From contig NZ_BAZS01000021.1 of NCBI RefSeq assembly GCF_001310895.1, forward strand, positions 1-64,000: a stretch of 64,000 bases of DNA, read 5' to 3'. Below, in pieces: positions 47,193-56,248 of this stretch. The position numbers and the translations under genes are program-made. The notes under the pieces were generated by a model, which had not been told where the DNA came from, made no database searches, and saw nothing but the letters and a program-made list of their open reading frames with translations. The stretch's first letter is position 1. Each line of letters opens with the position of its first letter. The DNA comes from Virgibacillus halodenitrificans JCM 12304 (lineage in GTDB: Bacteria > Bacillota > Bacilli > Bacillales > Amphibacillaceae).

Positions 47193-47409
47193 ACGCATTT
47201 GCAGTCACATTTTGATCATTTGCATCGGGGTCAAATGGATTTGTTGAACTAATTCCATTATTAGTACAGATAAAATCTCCCGTATTAAGTGCTCCTGAAC
47301 CTGTATTTGTTTTTGAGGTGCTTTTTGGCGACAAGTAAAAAGAATCACCAAAATTTACTACGCCCCCGCCAACACTATTTATTTTAATAGGTCCTACAAT
47401 CGATGGCAT
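47191..47409 (-). CDS. gerPF: Spore germination protein GerPF
   Basis: Sixth gene of gerP, 72 residues. Sequence (MPSIVGPIKINSVGGGVVNFGDSFYLSPKSTSKT, then GSGALNTGDF and DPDANDQNV) is the GerPA/GerPF family pattern. In B. subtilis GerP proteins sit in the spore coat and let germinants reach inner receptors. Preceded by a ribosome site (gagggtg). Confidence 0.92.
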   Translation of the reverse strand: MPSIVGPIKINSVGGGVVNFGDSFYLSPKSTSKTNTGSGALNTGDFICTNNGISSTNPFDPDANDQNVTANA

Positions 47410-47470
47410 ATGAACACCCTCTATATTGGTTTATAAAATAGGTTATGACAGAATTTGTTTTTTGTGAGGG

Positions 47471-47839
47471 TTATCCTTTTAGTTTACGGAAATGTTTTAA
47501 TCGTGCTTCTGCATTTATGCTATTTAAATTACCTGCCTGCATAATAGATGAACTACTTACACCGATAACAGAAATTTGCCCGACTCGAATGGTTGGTGCG
47601 TGGTGACTATGCTCCTTATTTACAGATACTTCATTCATCATAAAATTTGCTTCAAGTTGAAAAATAGGATAATCAGCAAAATCTTCCTCCTTTGGTGGGG
47701 TGGAATAAGCTGATTCTTCCTGAATGGCTATACCACGAAATTTTTGATTTGTTTGCTGTGTGTCACCGATATTAAAAATGGCACTATTAGAAATCGACGT
47801 TACATTTATTAAATCAATGACTGTAGTTCGTTTTTTCAT
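47471..47839 (-). CDS. gerPE: Spore germination protein GerPE
   Basis: Fifth gene of gerP, 122 residues. Pattern VIDLINVTSISNSAIFNIGDT near the N-terminus and the second IGV/SIMQAGN repeat near the C-terminus (VGQISVIGVSSSSIMQAGN) resemble the short GerP proteins duplicated around a variable middle. Spore coat role as for the rest of the operon. Confidence 0.88.
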   Translation of the reverse strand: MKKRTTVIDLINVTSISNSAIFNIGDTQQTNQKFRGIAIQEESAYSTPPKEEDFADYPIFQLEANFMMNEVSVNKEHSHHAPTIRVGQISVIGVSSSSIMQAGNLNSINAEARLKHFRKLKG

Positions 47840-47854
47840 CTCATGATCTCCTTA

Positions 47855-48025
47855 TTAGGCAAGCGGTACAATGTTGCCAATAGTAAAGGCTTCAGGCGGT
47901 GTGTCAAAAAAAGAAGAGAGATTAATTTCGTCATTATCCCCGATTAGAAAAACTGAAGAGGAAGAAACAACCTCAATGCTGACATTTCCAACTTCTAACC
48001 CCCAATTATGAACTTCAAAATTCAT
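47855..48025 (-). CDS. gerPD: Spore germination protein GerPD
   Basis: A 56-residue reading frame that begins MNFEVHNWGLEVGNV and continues with SSSVFLIGD, matching GerPD in sequence style, length and position between gerPE and gerPC. A ribosome site (aaaggaga) precedes the ATG at 48025. Too short for many ORF callers but clearly part of the operon. Confidence 0.88.
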   Translation of the reverse strand: MNFEVHNWGLEVGNVSIEVVSSSSVFLIGDNDEINLSSFFDTPPEAFTIGNIVPLA

Positions 48026-48040
48026 GTTGTTTTCTCCTTT

Positions 48041-48607
48041 CTACTCATTTTCCATGTATTTAGCAAGTGATTGCTGTATTTCGTGTTTAATTTGAGTAGC
48101 GATATAATGATGTAGCTGTTCATCAGCTATATTTTTGTTTTCTTGAAGAGCCTTTTGTTCATAATAAACAATTCGTTCAGGCAATTGCTTGGTGATATCC
48201 TGTATTAAAACAGACTCATATTCCTGGTCAATGGCACGGTTATGGTGGTTTGCCATATTGCGTATGAATTCAGCACCGTTTTGTTGAAGGTACTGGCTTA
48301 ATTCAGTTTGCAATTTCTGATGGGAAAGGGGGGGCTGGGATGAGGGTGAAGCAGGATTATTTGGCAGCCCCAAGTCTTCTATATTTGCTAAGTCACTTGG
48401 TGAAAGACCGATGTGCAATGTGCCATCAAGACGTTCAATTTTTAATTGATCAAAATTATATTCTATTTTTTCAATCGTAGTGGAGTTCGCTTTTTGAGTA
48501 GCTGATTCCAAGTTAAATAACCTTTTTTCTAAATCAATGATCATACTTTCCTGCTTTTTCATATATTGGTGCAATTCATTTAGATACGTAGTCCAGTCCC
48601 CATGCAT
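48041..48607 (-). CDS. gerPC: Spore germination protein GerPC
   Basis: Third gene of gerP, 188 residues from the ATG giving MHGDWTTY (ribosome site ggaaggggg). The N-terminal coiled coil (LNELHQYMKKQESMIIDLEKRL) precedes a segment IEYNFDQLKIERLDGTLHIGLSP found in GerPC, then a Pro/Ser linker and a helical tail. Largest GerP component. Confidence 0.88.
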   Translation of the reverse strand: MHGDWTTYLNELHQYMKKQESMIIDLEKRLFNLESATQKANSTTIEKIEYNFDQLKIERLDGTLHIGLSPSDLANIEDLGLPNNPASPSSQPPLSHQKLQTELSQYLQQNGAEFIRNMANHHNRAIDQEYESVLIQDITKQLPERIVYYEQKALQENKNIADEQLHHYIATQIKHEIQQSLAKYMENE

Positions 48608-48685
48608 AAAAATCCCCCTTCCATGAAATATGGGCATTCACCTATTATAATTGTATGCACATATTTATAAAATGTGTGAATACAT

Positions 48686-48886
48686 CTAAGGTCTTAGGGG
48701 AACGATAGGGGCTATCTCACCTGCTGCTTCCGCTTCCTCGGCGGGCTCCGTATATCCTCCTGTGTTATAAATGTCAGATTGAGCTTGGATACTACCGCTA
48801 CTGCCAATTTGCATGACAGATGAATTGGTAATTGCACCAATTTTAATCATATTGATGTTAATGGATTGATGAACGGTAAAATGCAT
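48686..48886 (-). CDS. gerPB: Spore germination protein GerPB
   Basis: Second gene of gerP, 66 residues, starting at MHFTVHQSININMIKIGAI (ribosome site gggagggt). SSVMQIGSSGSIQAQSD is the family core; the C-terminus is Glu/Ala/Pro-rich. The first in-frame ATG at 48904 overlaps gerPA and is less likely. Confidence 0.88.
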   Translation of the reverse strand: MHFTVHQSININMIKIGAITNSSVMQIGSSGSIQAQSDIYNTGGYTEPAEEAEAAGEIAPIVPLRP

Positions 48887-48900
48887 AGTAACCCTCCCAA

Positions 48901-49113
48901 TCACCGTACTGGCTGATCAATTTTATCTGGGTCATTTACATATGTGGTTGAATTTCCAAGATTAATCCTAATTCCTGGCCCGGTGTTAAAAGAACCACCA
49001 CCAGCAAATGTTTTTGCGGAGCTTTCCGGACTCATGTTATAAACGTCCCCAATATTAAATATGCTAGACGAACCTACTGTAATTACTTTTACTGCCCCTA
49101 CTTTTGCCGGCAT
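48901..49113 (-). CDS. gerPA: Spore germination protein GerPA
   Basis: First gene of gerP, 70 residues (MPAKVGAVKVITVGSSSIFNIGDVYNMSPES, GGGSFNTGPG). Preceded by gaaggaggag. In B. subtilis the operon is transcribed late in the mother cell under sigma-K; I did not identify a confident sigma-K promoter in the short spacer to the divergent DUF418 gene. Confidence 0.9.
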   Translation of the reverse strand: MPAKVGAVKVITVGSSSIFNIGDVYNMSPESSAKTFAGGGSFNTGPGIRINLGNSTTYVNDPDKIDQPVR

Positions 49114-49242
49114 AAATAACTCCTCCTTCTTCCTATTTTATGCGGAGGAGTTGTTTTTGTTATGAAAATAATGAATAAAATGCAGGAGGAGCCTAATGTT
49201 ATAGAGAATTAGATAAGTAGATAAATAGAAAGGAATTTTGCT

Positions 49243-50430
49243 ATGGGAAATATACCTTCCCCAATAAAAGGAAGTAATCGTTTAATTTGGATTGACGCAG
49301 CAAGAGGTTTCGCTATATTTGGCATTTTTATAGTTAACATTGGAGCATTCGGTGCCCCCTATTTTCTATATGGAGGGGAGGAAGAGGTATGGAGTTCCAA
49401 TGTAAATCAAACTATTATGACGATTATCGATATCTTTTTTCAGGCCAGTTTTTATACTTTATTCTCCATGCTATTCGGTTTTGGGTTCCAGCTTATGAAA
49501 GATCGTTTAACAATGAAACAAGTGGAGATCCGTCCTTTTTTATTTAGGAGAATGGCTATTCTGTTTTTATTTGGATGTATTCATGCTTTTCTTATTTGGC
49601 ATGGGGATATTTTATTAAGCTATAGTTTGACCGGATTTGTATTATTACTTTTTCTACGTGTGAAAAGAAAGACCCTCTTGGTGTGGGGGTTATCTTTACT
49701 GTTTCTGGGGACGGTATTCATCACGCTCTCTTTGTTTAACATGAGAGATTATTTAGGGTGGATCAATACAGTGGCAATTGATCAGGCTATCATTAATTAT
49801 CAGAGTAGTGATTATGGTATTATACTGGGACAAAACTATCAAGACTGGATGTACTCAAATGGGGGAATTGGCATTATCTTTTCATTGCTGTTTGTGTTTT
49901 TGCCATTATTTTTGATTGGAATGTATGGGGCAAGAACAGTTGTATTTCATCAACCAGAAAAGTATAGAAGCATTCTGCTACGTGTGTGGTGGATATCGTT
50001 ATTTCTCTTTGCAGGTCTGAAGCTTGGTCCATATTTATTTGGAAACCCTTTGTGGTTTTCCTATGCCCAGGACAATATTGGAGGAGCAGCTTCTGCGGTA
50101 TTCTATGCGACCTCCATTACATTGCTTGCAGGTTATTCAATGGGGTCAAGAGTAATTCAACCATTCGTATATGTCGGAAGAATGGCGTTAACCAACTATA
50201 TCTTACAATCAATAGTTAGCTTTATCTTGTTTTATGGAATTGGCTTCGGATTTTATAGTAAGACAGGTCCGGTTCTCCATATAGGAATAGTGCTTTGTCT
50301 ATTTACATTACAAATATTAGGCAGTAAATGGTGGTTAACCAAATATAATTTTGGTCCTTTGGAATGGGTTTGGCGCAGTCTTACTTATAAAAAAGTCCAA
50401 CCCCTACGACGAAGTCAGCAGCAAAGCTAA
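49243..50430 (+). CDS. DUF418 family membrane protein (YeiB-like)
   Basis: A 395-residue polytopic membrane protein of the DUF418/YeiB type. N-terminal acyltransferase-3-like signature RLIWIDAARGFAIFGIFIVN, then about ten hydrophobic segments, and the C-terminal DUF418 part (YVGRMALTNYILQSI ... GPLEWVWRSLTY). Function unknown; such proteins may transfer acyl groups to surface molecules. Located between gerP and rocD. Confidence 0.85.
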   Translation: MGNIPSPIKGSNRLIWIDAARGFAIFGIFIVNIGAFGAPYFLYGGEEEVWSSNVNQTIMTIIDIFFQASFYTLFSMLFGFGFQLMKDRLTMKQVEIRPFLFRRMAILFLFGCIHAFLIWHGDILLSYSLTGFVLLLFLRVKRKTLLVWGLSLLFLGTVFITLSLFNMRDYLGWINTVAIDQAIINYQSSDYGIILGQNYQDWMYSNGGIGIIFSLLFVFLPLFLIGMYGARTVVFHQPEKYRSILLRVWWISLFLFAGLKLGPYLFGNPLWFSYAQDNIGGAASAVFYATSITLLAGYSMGSRVIQPFVYVGRMALTNYILQSIVSFILFYGIGFGFYSKTGPVLHIGIVLCLFTLQILGSKWWLTKYNFGPLEWVWRSLTYKKVQPLRRSQQQS

Positions 50431-50444
50431 ATATATTATTTGAA

Positions 50445-50486
50445 AATAAAACAAGACGAGCCCAGGGTTCATCTTGTTTTATTTTT
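50445..50486. terminator. Bidirectional terminator between DUF418 gene and rocD
   Basis: Stem aataaaacaagacga / ttcatcttgttttatt (mismatch near the loop) with T-run on the plus strand and A-rich left side; lies between convergent genes. Confidence 0.8.
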
Positions 50487-50493
50487 CTTCTTC

Positions 50494-51690
50494 TTATTGA
50501 CTCATAACGTCTTTTATTTGGTCGATTGCCCAATTTAAATCGTCTTTACTAATGATTAGTGGTGGAGCAAAACGGATGACATTCTCATGTGTTTCTTTAC
50601 ATAATAAACCTTTTTCTTTTAATGCTTCACAGTAAGAACGAGCAGGTTCTGTGAGTTCCATTCCAATAAACAACCCTTTACCACGAACCTCTTTTATCAC
50701 CGGGTTATTTAACTTTTTCAGTTCACCCATCATATGATTACCTAACTCTAAGGACTTTTCTGCTAATTTTTCTTCCTCTAGTACATCAAGTGAAGCTATC
50801 GAGACAGCACATGCTAAGGGATTTCCTCCGAATGTAGAGCCGTGGGATCCTGGATTAAACACACCAAGAATATCTTTATTAGCTACAATACATGATATTG
50901 GGAATACGCCTCCACCTAATGCTTTCCCTAAAATTAAAATATCTGGTGTTACATTTTCCCAGTCACAGGCAAACATTTTTCCAGTACGCGCAAGTCCTGC
51001 TTGAATTTCATCTGCGATATATAGCACATTATTATCTTTACATACATCGTAGGCTTCCTTCAAAAATCCTTCAGGGGGCATAACTATACCTGCCTCACCT
51101 TGTATGGGTTCAAAAAGAAATCCGGCAGTATTTTCATTAATTGCTTCTTTCAATGCATCAATGTCGCCATAAGGTATAATTTTTATTCCAGGGAGCATTG
51201 GACCAAATCCACGTTTATATTCTGCTTCAGATGAAAGGGAGACAGCAGTCATGGTTCTTCCATGGAAATTACCTTCACAAGCGATGATTTCAGCTTTATT
51301 TTCTTCTACACCTTTAACGTCATAAGCCCAGCGTCTTGCCGCTTTTACAGCAGTTTCCACAGCTTCTGCACCAGTATTCATTGGCAGCGCATTTTCTTTA
51401 TTTGTTAACTTACAAATTTTTTCATACCAAGGGCCGAGCTGATCATTATGAAACGCGCGTGAAGTTAGAGTAACAGCATCGGCTTGATTTTTTAACGCAT
51501 CAATAATTCTAGGATGACGGTGTCCCTGGTTCACTGCAGAATATGCGCTCAGCATATCCATATAACGATTACCTTCGGGGTCTTCTACCCATACACCTTC
51601 AGCTTTAGCAACTACTACAGGAAGCGGATGATAGTTCTTTGCTCCATACTCCTGTGTTTGGTCAATTATTTCCTGGATATCTCTTACCAT
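50494..51690 (-). CDS. rocD: Ornithine aminotransferase
   Basis: PLP-dependent class III aminotransferase converting ornithine and 2-oxoglutarate to glutamate-semialdehyde and glutamate, in arginine breakdown and proline formation. 398 residues; PLP Lys in ILGKALGGG (about residue 253), NTGAEAVE and [11 protein letters not shown] motifs. Length and sequence are those of RocD. In a halophile it can also feed proline as osmolyte (inference). Ribosome site cggaggg. Confidence 0.93.
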   Translation of the reverse strand: MVRDIQEIIDQTQEYGAKNYHPLPVVVAKAEGVWVEDPEGNRYMDMLSAYSAVNQGHRHPRIIDALKNQADAVTLTSRAFHNDQLGPWYEKICKLTNKENALPMNTGAEAVETAVKAARRWAYDVKGVEENKAEIIACEGNFHGRTMTAVSLSSEAEYKRGFGPMLPGIKIIPYGDIDALKEAINENTAGFLFEPIQGEAGIVMPPEGFLKEAYDVCKDNNVLYIADEIQAGLARTGKMFACDWENVTPDILILGKALGGGVFPISCIVANKDILGVFNPGSHGSTFGGNPLACAVSIASLDVLEEEKLAEKSLELGNHMMGELKKLNNPVIKEVRGKGLFIGMELTEPARSYCEALKEKGLLCKETHENVIRFAPPLIISKDDLNWAIDQIKDVMSQ

Positions 51691-51845
51691 ACTATCCCTC
51701 CGTTAGAAAAATAAGGCTCCATCTTAGTATAACAGGTATTATGGTTATTTACTTCCCGTGGAGAGAGAATTGTAATCATATGATTTTTTATTCTGTCCAT
51801 GATATGATAATTTTAGTAAATACTTGGTAGTAGGAGGAAAAATAA

Positions 51846-52199
51846 ATGACACATATGCATATTACAGCATGGGTGCTTGCCTTAATTTTATTTATAGTTG
51901 CGTACGTTATGTACAATCAGGGTAAAGGTAAGCCTGGTAAGATTGTTCATATGATATTGAGATTGGACTATTTGTTTATTTTGTATACAGGTGGTAGCTT
52001 GCTTGGACATTATTTCGGTGGAGGAAACCTATTGCCGGAAGCAATTGTTAAGGGCGTGGCCGGTATTTGGGTGATTGCAGCATTGGAAATGATCCTTATA
52101 AAAACATCAAAAAACAAGCCTGCTAAAAGTTTTTGGATTCAATTGGTAATTGCTTTAATTATCACATTAGTACTTGGTTTCTGGCGCTTGCCAATGTAA
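51846..52199 (+). CDS. yisL: YisL/UPF0344 membrane protein
   Basis: A 117-residue membrane protein with four hydrophobic segments; HITAWVLALILFIVAYVMY, KIVHMILRLDYLFILYTG and the C-terminal LGFWRLP fit the UPF0344 (DUF1516) family named for YisL, which in B. subtilis also follows the gerP region. Function unknown. Confidence 0.88.
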   Translation: MTHMHITAWVLALILFIVAYVMYNQGKGKPGKIVHMILRLDYLFILYTGGSLLGHYFGGGNLLPEAIVKGVAGIWVIAALEMILIKTSKNKPAKSFWIQLVIALIITLVLGFWRLPM

Positions 52200-52220
52200 A
52201 TTTTTATATGAGGAATAGTT

Positions 52221-52267
52221 AATTAGAGGTACAAATTGCACGTTGATTTGTACCTCTAATTTTTTTC
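52221..52267 (+). terminator. Terminator of yisL
   Basis: Perfect 16-bp stem aattagaggtacaaat / atttgtacctctaatt, 9-nt loop, eight T. Confidence 0.95.
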
Positions 52268-52308
52268 TGCTTTATTATGGGAGGGGAAACAGACATCAAA
52301 AAGAGAGG

Positions 52309-52954
52309 TGCAATAATACGTAGTATGGATATACTGCGACGTAACTAAGAATATAGAGGCTGCGTAAATCACCGCTACGGGGAAATATTCCGCTTTCCGC
52401 GGGCGGCTGATGAGCTTCCTCACACTACGTGTTCGGGGATCTCATCGAGGCCTCTCCTCCCGCAGGAGTCTCCATATTTCCCCTTCGCTACTATTTCCTA
52501 TTATATCTACGAAAAAAATTGCGTTCGCATACACCCAGAATGTGCTGTGTACAAATTGATTGGAGTGGAGGGCGGCGACTCCTGCCGGAATAGCATGAAG
52601 CCACTGAAAAAGTCATTCTCTACTAAAATAGAAGATTTCCAAAAAACGCTATCCCAAAATTTCGTTGTTTGAATTACCTAAATGGAGAGTCAATACCATT
52701 TTACTCCACTCATATACTTAAAAGTGGTGATGTAATTTTTTGGAACTAGCCTTCTCAAGAATTTACCGGACTTTTTCAGTGGCCTCGAATAGCATGAGGC
52801 GAAGACCCTGGACGGAGCGTAGCGGAGGAAGCGGCTGAGGCCATGCCGGCGGAAAGCGTCCGCATGCAACGAAAATCAATGGGGCACTTCTCCTCAAATA
52901 TTTGACTGAGCTTTTCATCAATAAAGTTACGTCGCAGTTTCCTCCAACTATGCA
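52309..52954. repeat. Compound intergenic repeat, copy E5 (interrupted by a MITE-like insertion)
   Basis: Inverted termini actgcgacgtaact (52332-52345) and aagttacgtcgcagt (52924-52938). Module A 52370-52491 (gctacggggaaatatt ... atatttccccttcgc) and module B 52552-52900, the latter split by the 52601-52786 insertion. Orientation is opposite to E3. Open frames across it are not credible genes. The remaining 52955-53150 stretch shows no feature. Confidence 0.82.
52601..52786. mobile_element. MITE-like insertion with 14-bp terminal inverted repeats
   Basis: Begins ccactgaaaaagtc and ends gactttttcagtgg (52769-52782) plus cctc. Flanked by a 13-bp direct repeat, gaatagcatgaag / gaatagcatgagg, of which intact copies of module B have only one. 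No coding capacity. The ends resemble those of IS1182-type elements as I recall them, which would supply transposase in trans; unverified. Confidence 0.7.
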
Positions 52955-53167
52955 AAAGGCAAAACTGATAAGATTCTTTTTCAGCACTCTAACAATAGGG
53001 AATTAGAAATTGAAATTTTAAAGTGAACGCTTCTTTTTAAATATATTCACTACCATAGCGCTTGTTATTTATGAAGGTTTTTCAACAATCACAGCGATTT
53101 CATTGACTATTCAGCTGAAACATTAATAATAGAAAGGAATGAGTTTACATATTGGAGGAGCTTTTAT

Positions 53168-54676
53168 ATGAAAAAAATAGCGACGGTACTACTGACTATA
53201 CTTATAATGACAAGTATTTCAGTTCCGTCTTATGCTGCAGAACAAGGAAATTCCCAGCTTGAAGAAGAGATTGTTTATAATATTCTAGTTGATCGGTACC
53301 ATAATTTAGACTTTGATCGTGATGAGCAGGTAGACACGGATGATCCTACTGCTTACCATGGTGGAGACTTAAAGGGGATTACCCAGAAACTTGATTATCT
53401 TAAAGAAAATGGTTATTCCACTATTGTGCTGTCTCCCATTATGGAGAATTCAGCTGATGGATATCACGGCTACTGGATTGAGGATTTCTATAAAGTTGAG
53501 GAACAATTTGGCACAATGAAAGATTTAAATGAATTGATTAAGGAGGCTCATGATAGAGAGATTAAAGTTGTATTGGAGCTCGTTACAAATTTTGTTTCGA
53601 AAGATCATCCTATTGTAAAGGACCCTTCCAAGAAAGACTGGATTTCCAAAGAAAAAAATATCGAAGCAGATTGGGCTAATCATGTCGCCGTATTAAATCA
53701 AGATAACCCGAAAGTAAGAGATTTTCTATTTGATGTGGCTTCCTACTGGATGGATGAGACAGATATCGATGGCTTTAAATTACATGCTGCAGATAAGTCT
53801 TCTCTGGATTTTTTACAAAAATTTACAGAACAAATCAAAAATAAGAATGAGGCATTTTATTTACTTGGAGATATCATGGATCCATCCGCGAACACAGATG
53901 AAATTATGAATAGAACCAGCATTCAAGCAGTAGATAATCATCAATTATCTAAAGAGATCAATGAGGTTTTCTCGAATCTTGGAAAACCTGTATCAGACAT
54001 ATACGACACATGGGAGAAAAATAAAGAAGAAACTGGTTTGATTTTTGTAGATGATGAATCCACAAAAAGATTTACACAGAAACTTTCTGAAAATGGCAGA
54101 AGTGCTTTAACCACGTGGAAATTAGCATTAACGTATTTATATACGACCCCTGGGATTCCATCTGTCTTCCAAGGATCAGACATACCTATGTATGGTGGAA
54201 ATGGGGAAGAAGCAAAACGGATTGTGCAATTCAATAGTGGAGATCCGGATCTAAATGAATTTATTGACCGTATATCTGCATTAAAAGCGCAGTTTCCTGT
54301 CTTATCTCATGGTGATTTTGAAATGGTTGGTTCAGATGGTGCTATGAGTGTGTTTAAGCGAACCTACGAAGGAACCAGCATGTATATTGCTATTAATAAT
54401 GACGATCAAACAAGGGCAATTTCTATTGCAGATGTAGGAGAAGGTCTTCAACTGCGCGGGTATCTAAATGATGATACGATTCGCGCTAATGACAACGGCG
54501 AATACAAAGTAGGTCTTGCGCGGGAAAGTGTAGAAGTATACGGTGTGCAACCAGATACAGGGTATAATTGGTTGTTTATTGGCTTTGTTATCGGTGTATT
54601 CGTATTATTTGCAGTAGCTATATTTATTTTAAGCCGAAAACAGAAGAAAAGAGAAATGGCGGAAAATAAGCGATAG
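53168..54676 (+). CDS. Membrane-anchored GH13 (alpha-amylase family) protein, probably catalytically inactive
   Basis: 502 residues: Sec signal peptide (cleavage after SYAA), a GH13 TIM-barrel, a C-terminal beta domain and a final membrane helix (about residues 468-490) with a basic tail, so the barrel is displayed outside the cell. GH13 regions are recognisable but altered: region I VVLELVTNFVS (usual DLVxNH), region II DGFKLHAADK (His where the Asp nucleophile stands, Lys for Arg), region III LLGDIMD (Asp for the acid/base Glu), region IV FVDDESTKRF (usual NHD lost). With all three catalytic residues changed, it is more likely a binding or scaffold protein than an amylase. Single gene, ribosome site ggaggag. 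Confidence 0.85.
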   Translation: MKKIATVLLTILIMTSISVPSYAAEQGNSQLEEEIVYNILVDRYHNLDFDRDEQVDTDDPTAYHGGDLKGITQKLDYLKENGYSTIVLSPIMENSADGYHGYWIEDFYKVEEQFGTMKDLNELIKEAHDREIKVVLELVTNFVSKDHPIVKDPSKKDWISKEKNIEADWANHVAVLNQDNPKVRDFLFDVASYWMDETDIDGFKLHAADKSSLDFLQKFTEQIKNKNEAFYLLGDIMDPSANTDEIMNRTSIQAVDNHQLSKEINEVFSNLGKPVSDIYDTWEKNKEETGLIFVDDESTKRFTQKLSENGRSALTTWKLALTYLYTTPGIPSVFQGSDIPMYGGNGEEAKRIVQFNSGDPDLNEFIDRISALKAQFPVLSHGDFEMVGSDGAMSVFKRTYEGTSMYIAINNDDQTRAISIADVGEGLQLRGYLNDDTIRANDNGEYKVGLARESVEVYGVQPDTGYNWLFIGFVIGVFVLFAVAIFILSRKQKKREMAENKR

Positions 54677-54769
54677 AGCATTTATACAAAACCAATCGCC
54701 AGCAGGGAGAGGTAGTTCGCCGAAGAAGAGATTAACCAGCGGATAATTGAAAAATATATTACAACCAAA

Positions 54770-54807
54770 AACAAAAACCCCTTGCATCAATTGCTGGGGT
54801 TTTTGTT
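54770..54807 (+). terminator. Terminator of the GH13 gene
   Basis: Perfect 12-bp stem aacaaaaacccc / ggggtttttgtt with a 14-nt loop. Confidence 0.88.
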
Positions 54808-54910
54808 AAAACCATTATTCCTTTTTCATGAATGGCCTTGCTTAGGCGACGGGTTCGAAACACAGTATACCGATACGAATTGATCTCTACATCAAGCGAT
54901 TTCCTCTTGA

Positions 54911-55783
54911 TTATCCTGCGACGATAATTCCACCATTTACATGAATCATTTGTCCACTTACATAGCTTGAATCGTCACTAGCAAGGTAGACATAAGCAGG
55001 AGCTAATTCCTTAGGTTGTCCTGGCCGTTTCATCGGTGTGTTTCCGCCAAATGATCCTACTTTCTCTTTACTGAAAGTGGATGGAATAAGTGGTGTCCAA
55101 ATTGGTCCTGGGGCAACACCATTTACCCTGATTCCCTTTTCTGCCAGTTCTTCTGATAAAGATCTGGTAAATGAAGTAATTGCACCTTTAGTAGCAGAAT
55201 AATCAATTAGATCTTTACTTCCCTGATATGCTGTAATAGAGGAAGTATTAATAATGGAGCTACCTTCTTTCAAGTTAGGCAATACTGCTTTGGTAATATA
55301 AAACATGCTGAATACATTTGTGCGGAACGTTTTTTCCAGTTGCTCGCTGGTAATATCTAAAAACTTACCTTGAGGGTGTTGTTCAGCAGCATTATTTATA
55401 AGAATGTCAATTTTTTTGTATTTATCCAACGTTTCAGTAACAGCTGATTCACAAAAGGATTGATCACCGATGTCACCACTTATTAATAGGCATTGACGAC
55501 CTTCCAATTCGACCAGCCGCTTCGTTTCCTTTGCATCTTCATGTTCATTAAGATATACGATAGCAACGTCTGCGCCTTCTTTAGCAAAGTGTACACTAAC
55601 AGCACGTCCGATTCCACTGTCGCCTCCAGTTATTAAGGCAACTTTATCCTTTAATTTTTCACTTCCCTGATAATTATTCCGAATATATTCAGGTTCTGGT
55701 TGCATTTTTGATTCAATCCCCGGCTGTTGATTCTGTTGCTGTGCCGGAGGTGTTTGCTTGCCATTCTTTTCTTCCATGGACAT
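54911..55783 (-). CDS. SDR-family oxidoreductase (general stress protein 39-like)
   Basis: Short-chain dehydrogenase of 290 residues. NAD(P)-binding TGGDSGIGRAV at about residue 52, NNAAEQ, catalytic Ser in TSSITAYQG and Tyr/Lys in DYSATKGA. A Gln-rich extension (PPAQQQNQQPG) precedes the Rossmann fold, as in YhxC/YdaD/YhdF stress-induced proteins of Bacillus. Substrate unknown. Ribosome site ggaggg. Confidence 0.88.
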   Translation of the reverse strand: MSMEEKNGKQTPPAQQQNQQPGIESKMQPEPEYIRNNYQGSEKLKDKVALITGGDSGIGRAVSVHFAKEGADVAIVYLNEHEDAKETKRLVELEGRQCLLISGDIGDQSFCESAVTETLDKYKKIDILINNAAEQHPQGKFLDITSEQLEKTFRTNVFSMFYITKAVLPNLKEGSSIINTSSITAYQGSKDLIDYSATKGAITSFTRSLSEELAEKGIRVNGVAPGPIWTPLIPSTFSKEKVGSFGGNTPMKRPGQPKELAPAYVYLASDDSSYVSGQMIHVNGGIIVAG

Positions 55784-55887
55784 CTGTTTCCCTCCTGAAA
55801 AATGATTTAGTTCTCATCTTCCCCAAAAAGGAACTTTCCAATCATTGATGTAAAAAGTTTGCAAAAAAATAAAGCCCATTATGGACT

Positions 55888-56076
55888 TTAGTATGTATAT
55901 TCATAGGCTGATACAGCGCCTTTCTTAAATAAAAAGTAATAGGTTTCCCGATAATAAGCAATATCAATTTCGCCTGTAATGTATTTCTGTTGATAATAAT
56001 CCAGCAAGTCGTTCATCGATGTAGGAAGTCGGTCTTTTTCTTCTTTATAAGCAGTAATTAGTTCATTGATTAACAT
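55888..56076 (-). CDS. YppF-like small protein
   Basis: A 62-residue soluble helical protein (MLINELITAYKEEKDRLPTSMNDLLDYYQQKYI, then YRETYYFLFKKGAVSAYEY). Pattern and length match the YppF family as I recall it. The start is the ATG 6 nt after aggagga; the longer upstream frame has no support. Function unknown. Confidence 0.65.
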   Translation of the reverse strand: MLINELITAYKEEKDRLPTSMNDLLDYYQQKYITGEIDIAYYRETYYFLFKKGAVSAYEYTY

Positions 56077-56248
56077 GCGATTCCTCCTATTAATAAATTT
56101 GGACAACCTTAGTTAGATAATATGACTAGGATAGGGGAAATATTCTACTATATTATTGGACAGGGAAGTAGTTTGATTCGTGAGTATCTAAGGTAATAGG
56201 ATAGAAGAGGTGATGTGATTCAGGGACAAGCCCTGAATCGTTAACAAG

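Noticed and set aside
52763-52987. 74-codon minus-strand frame
   Set aside because: Covers module B of repeat E5; the same translated pattern appears at other module B copies and reflects the repeat, not a gene family.
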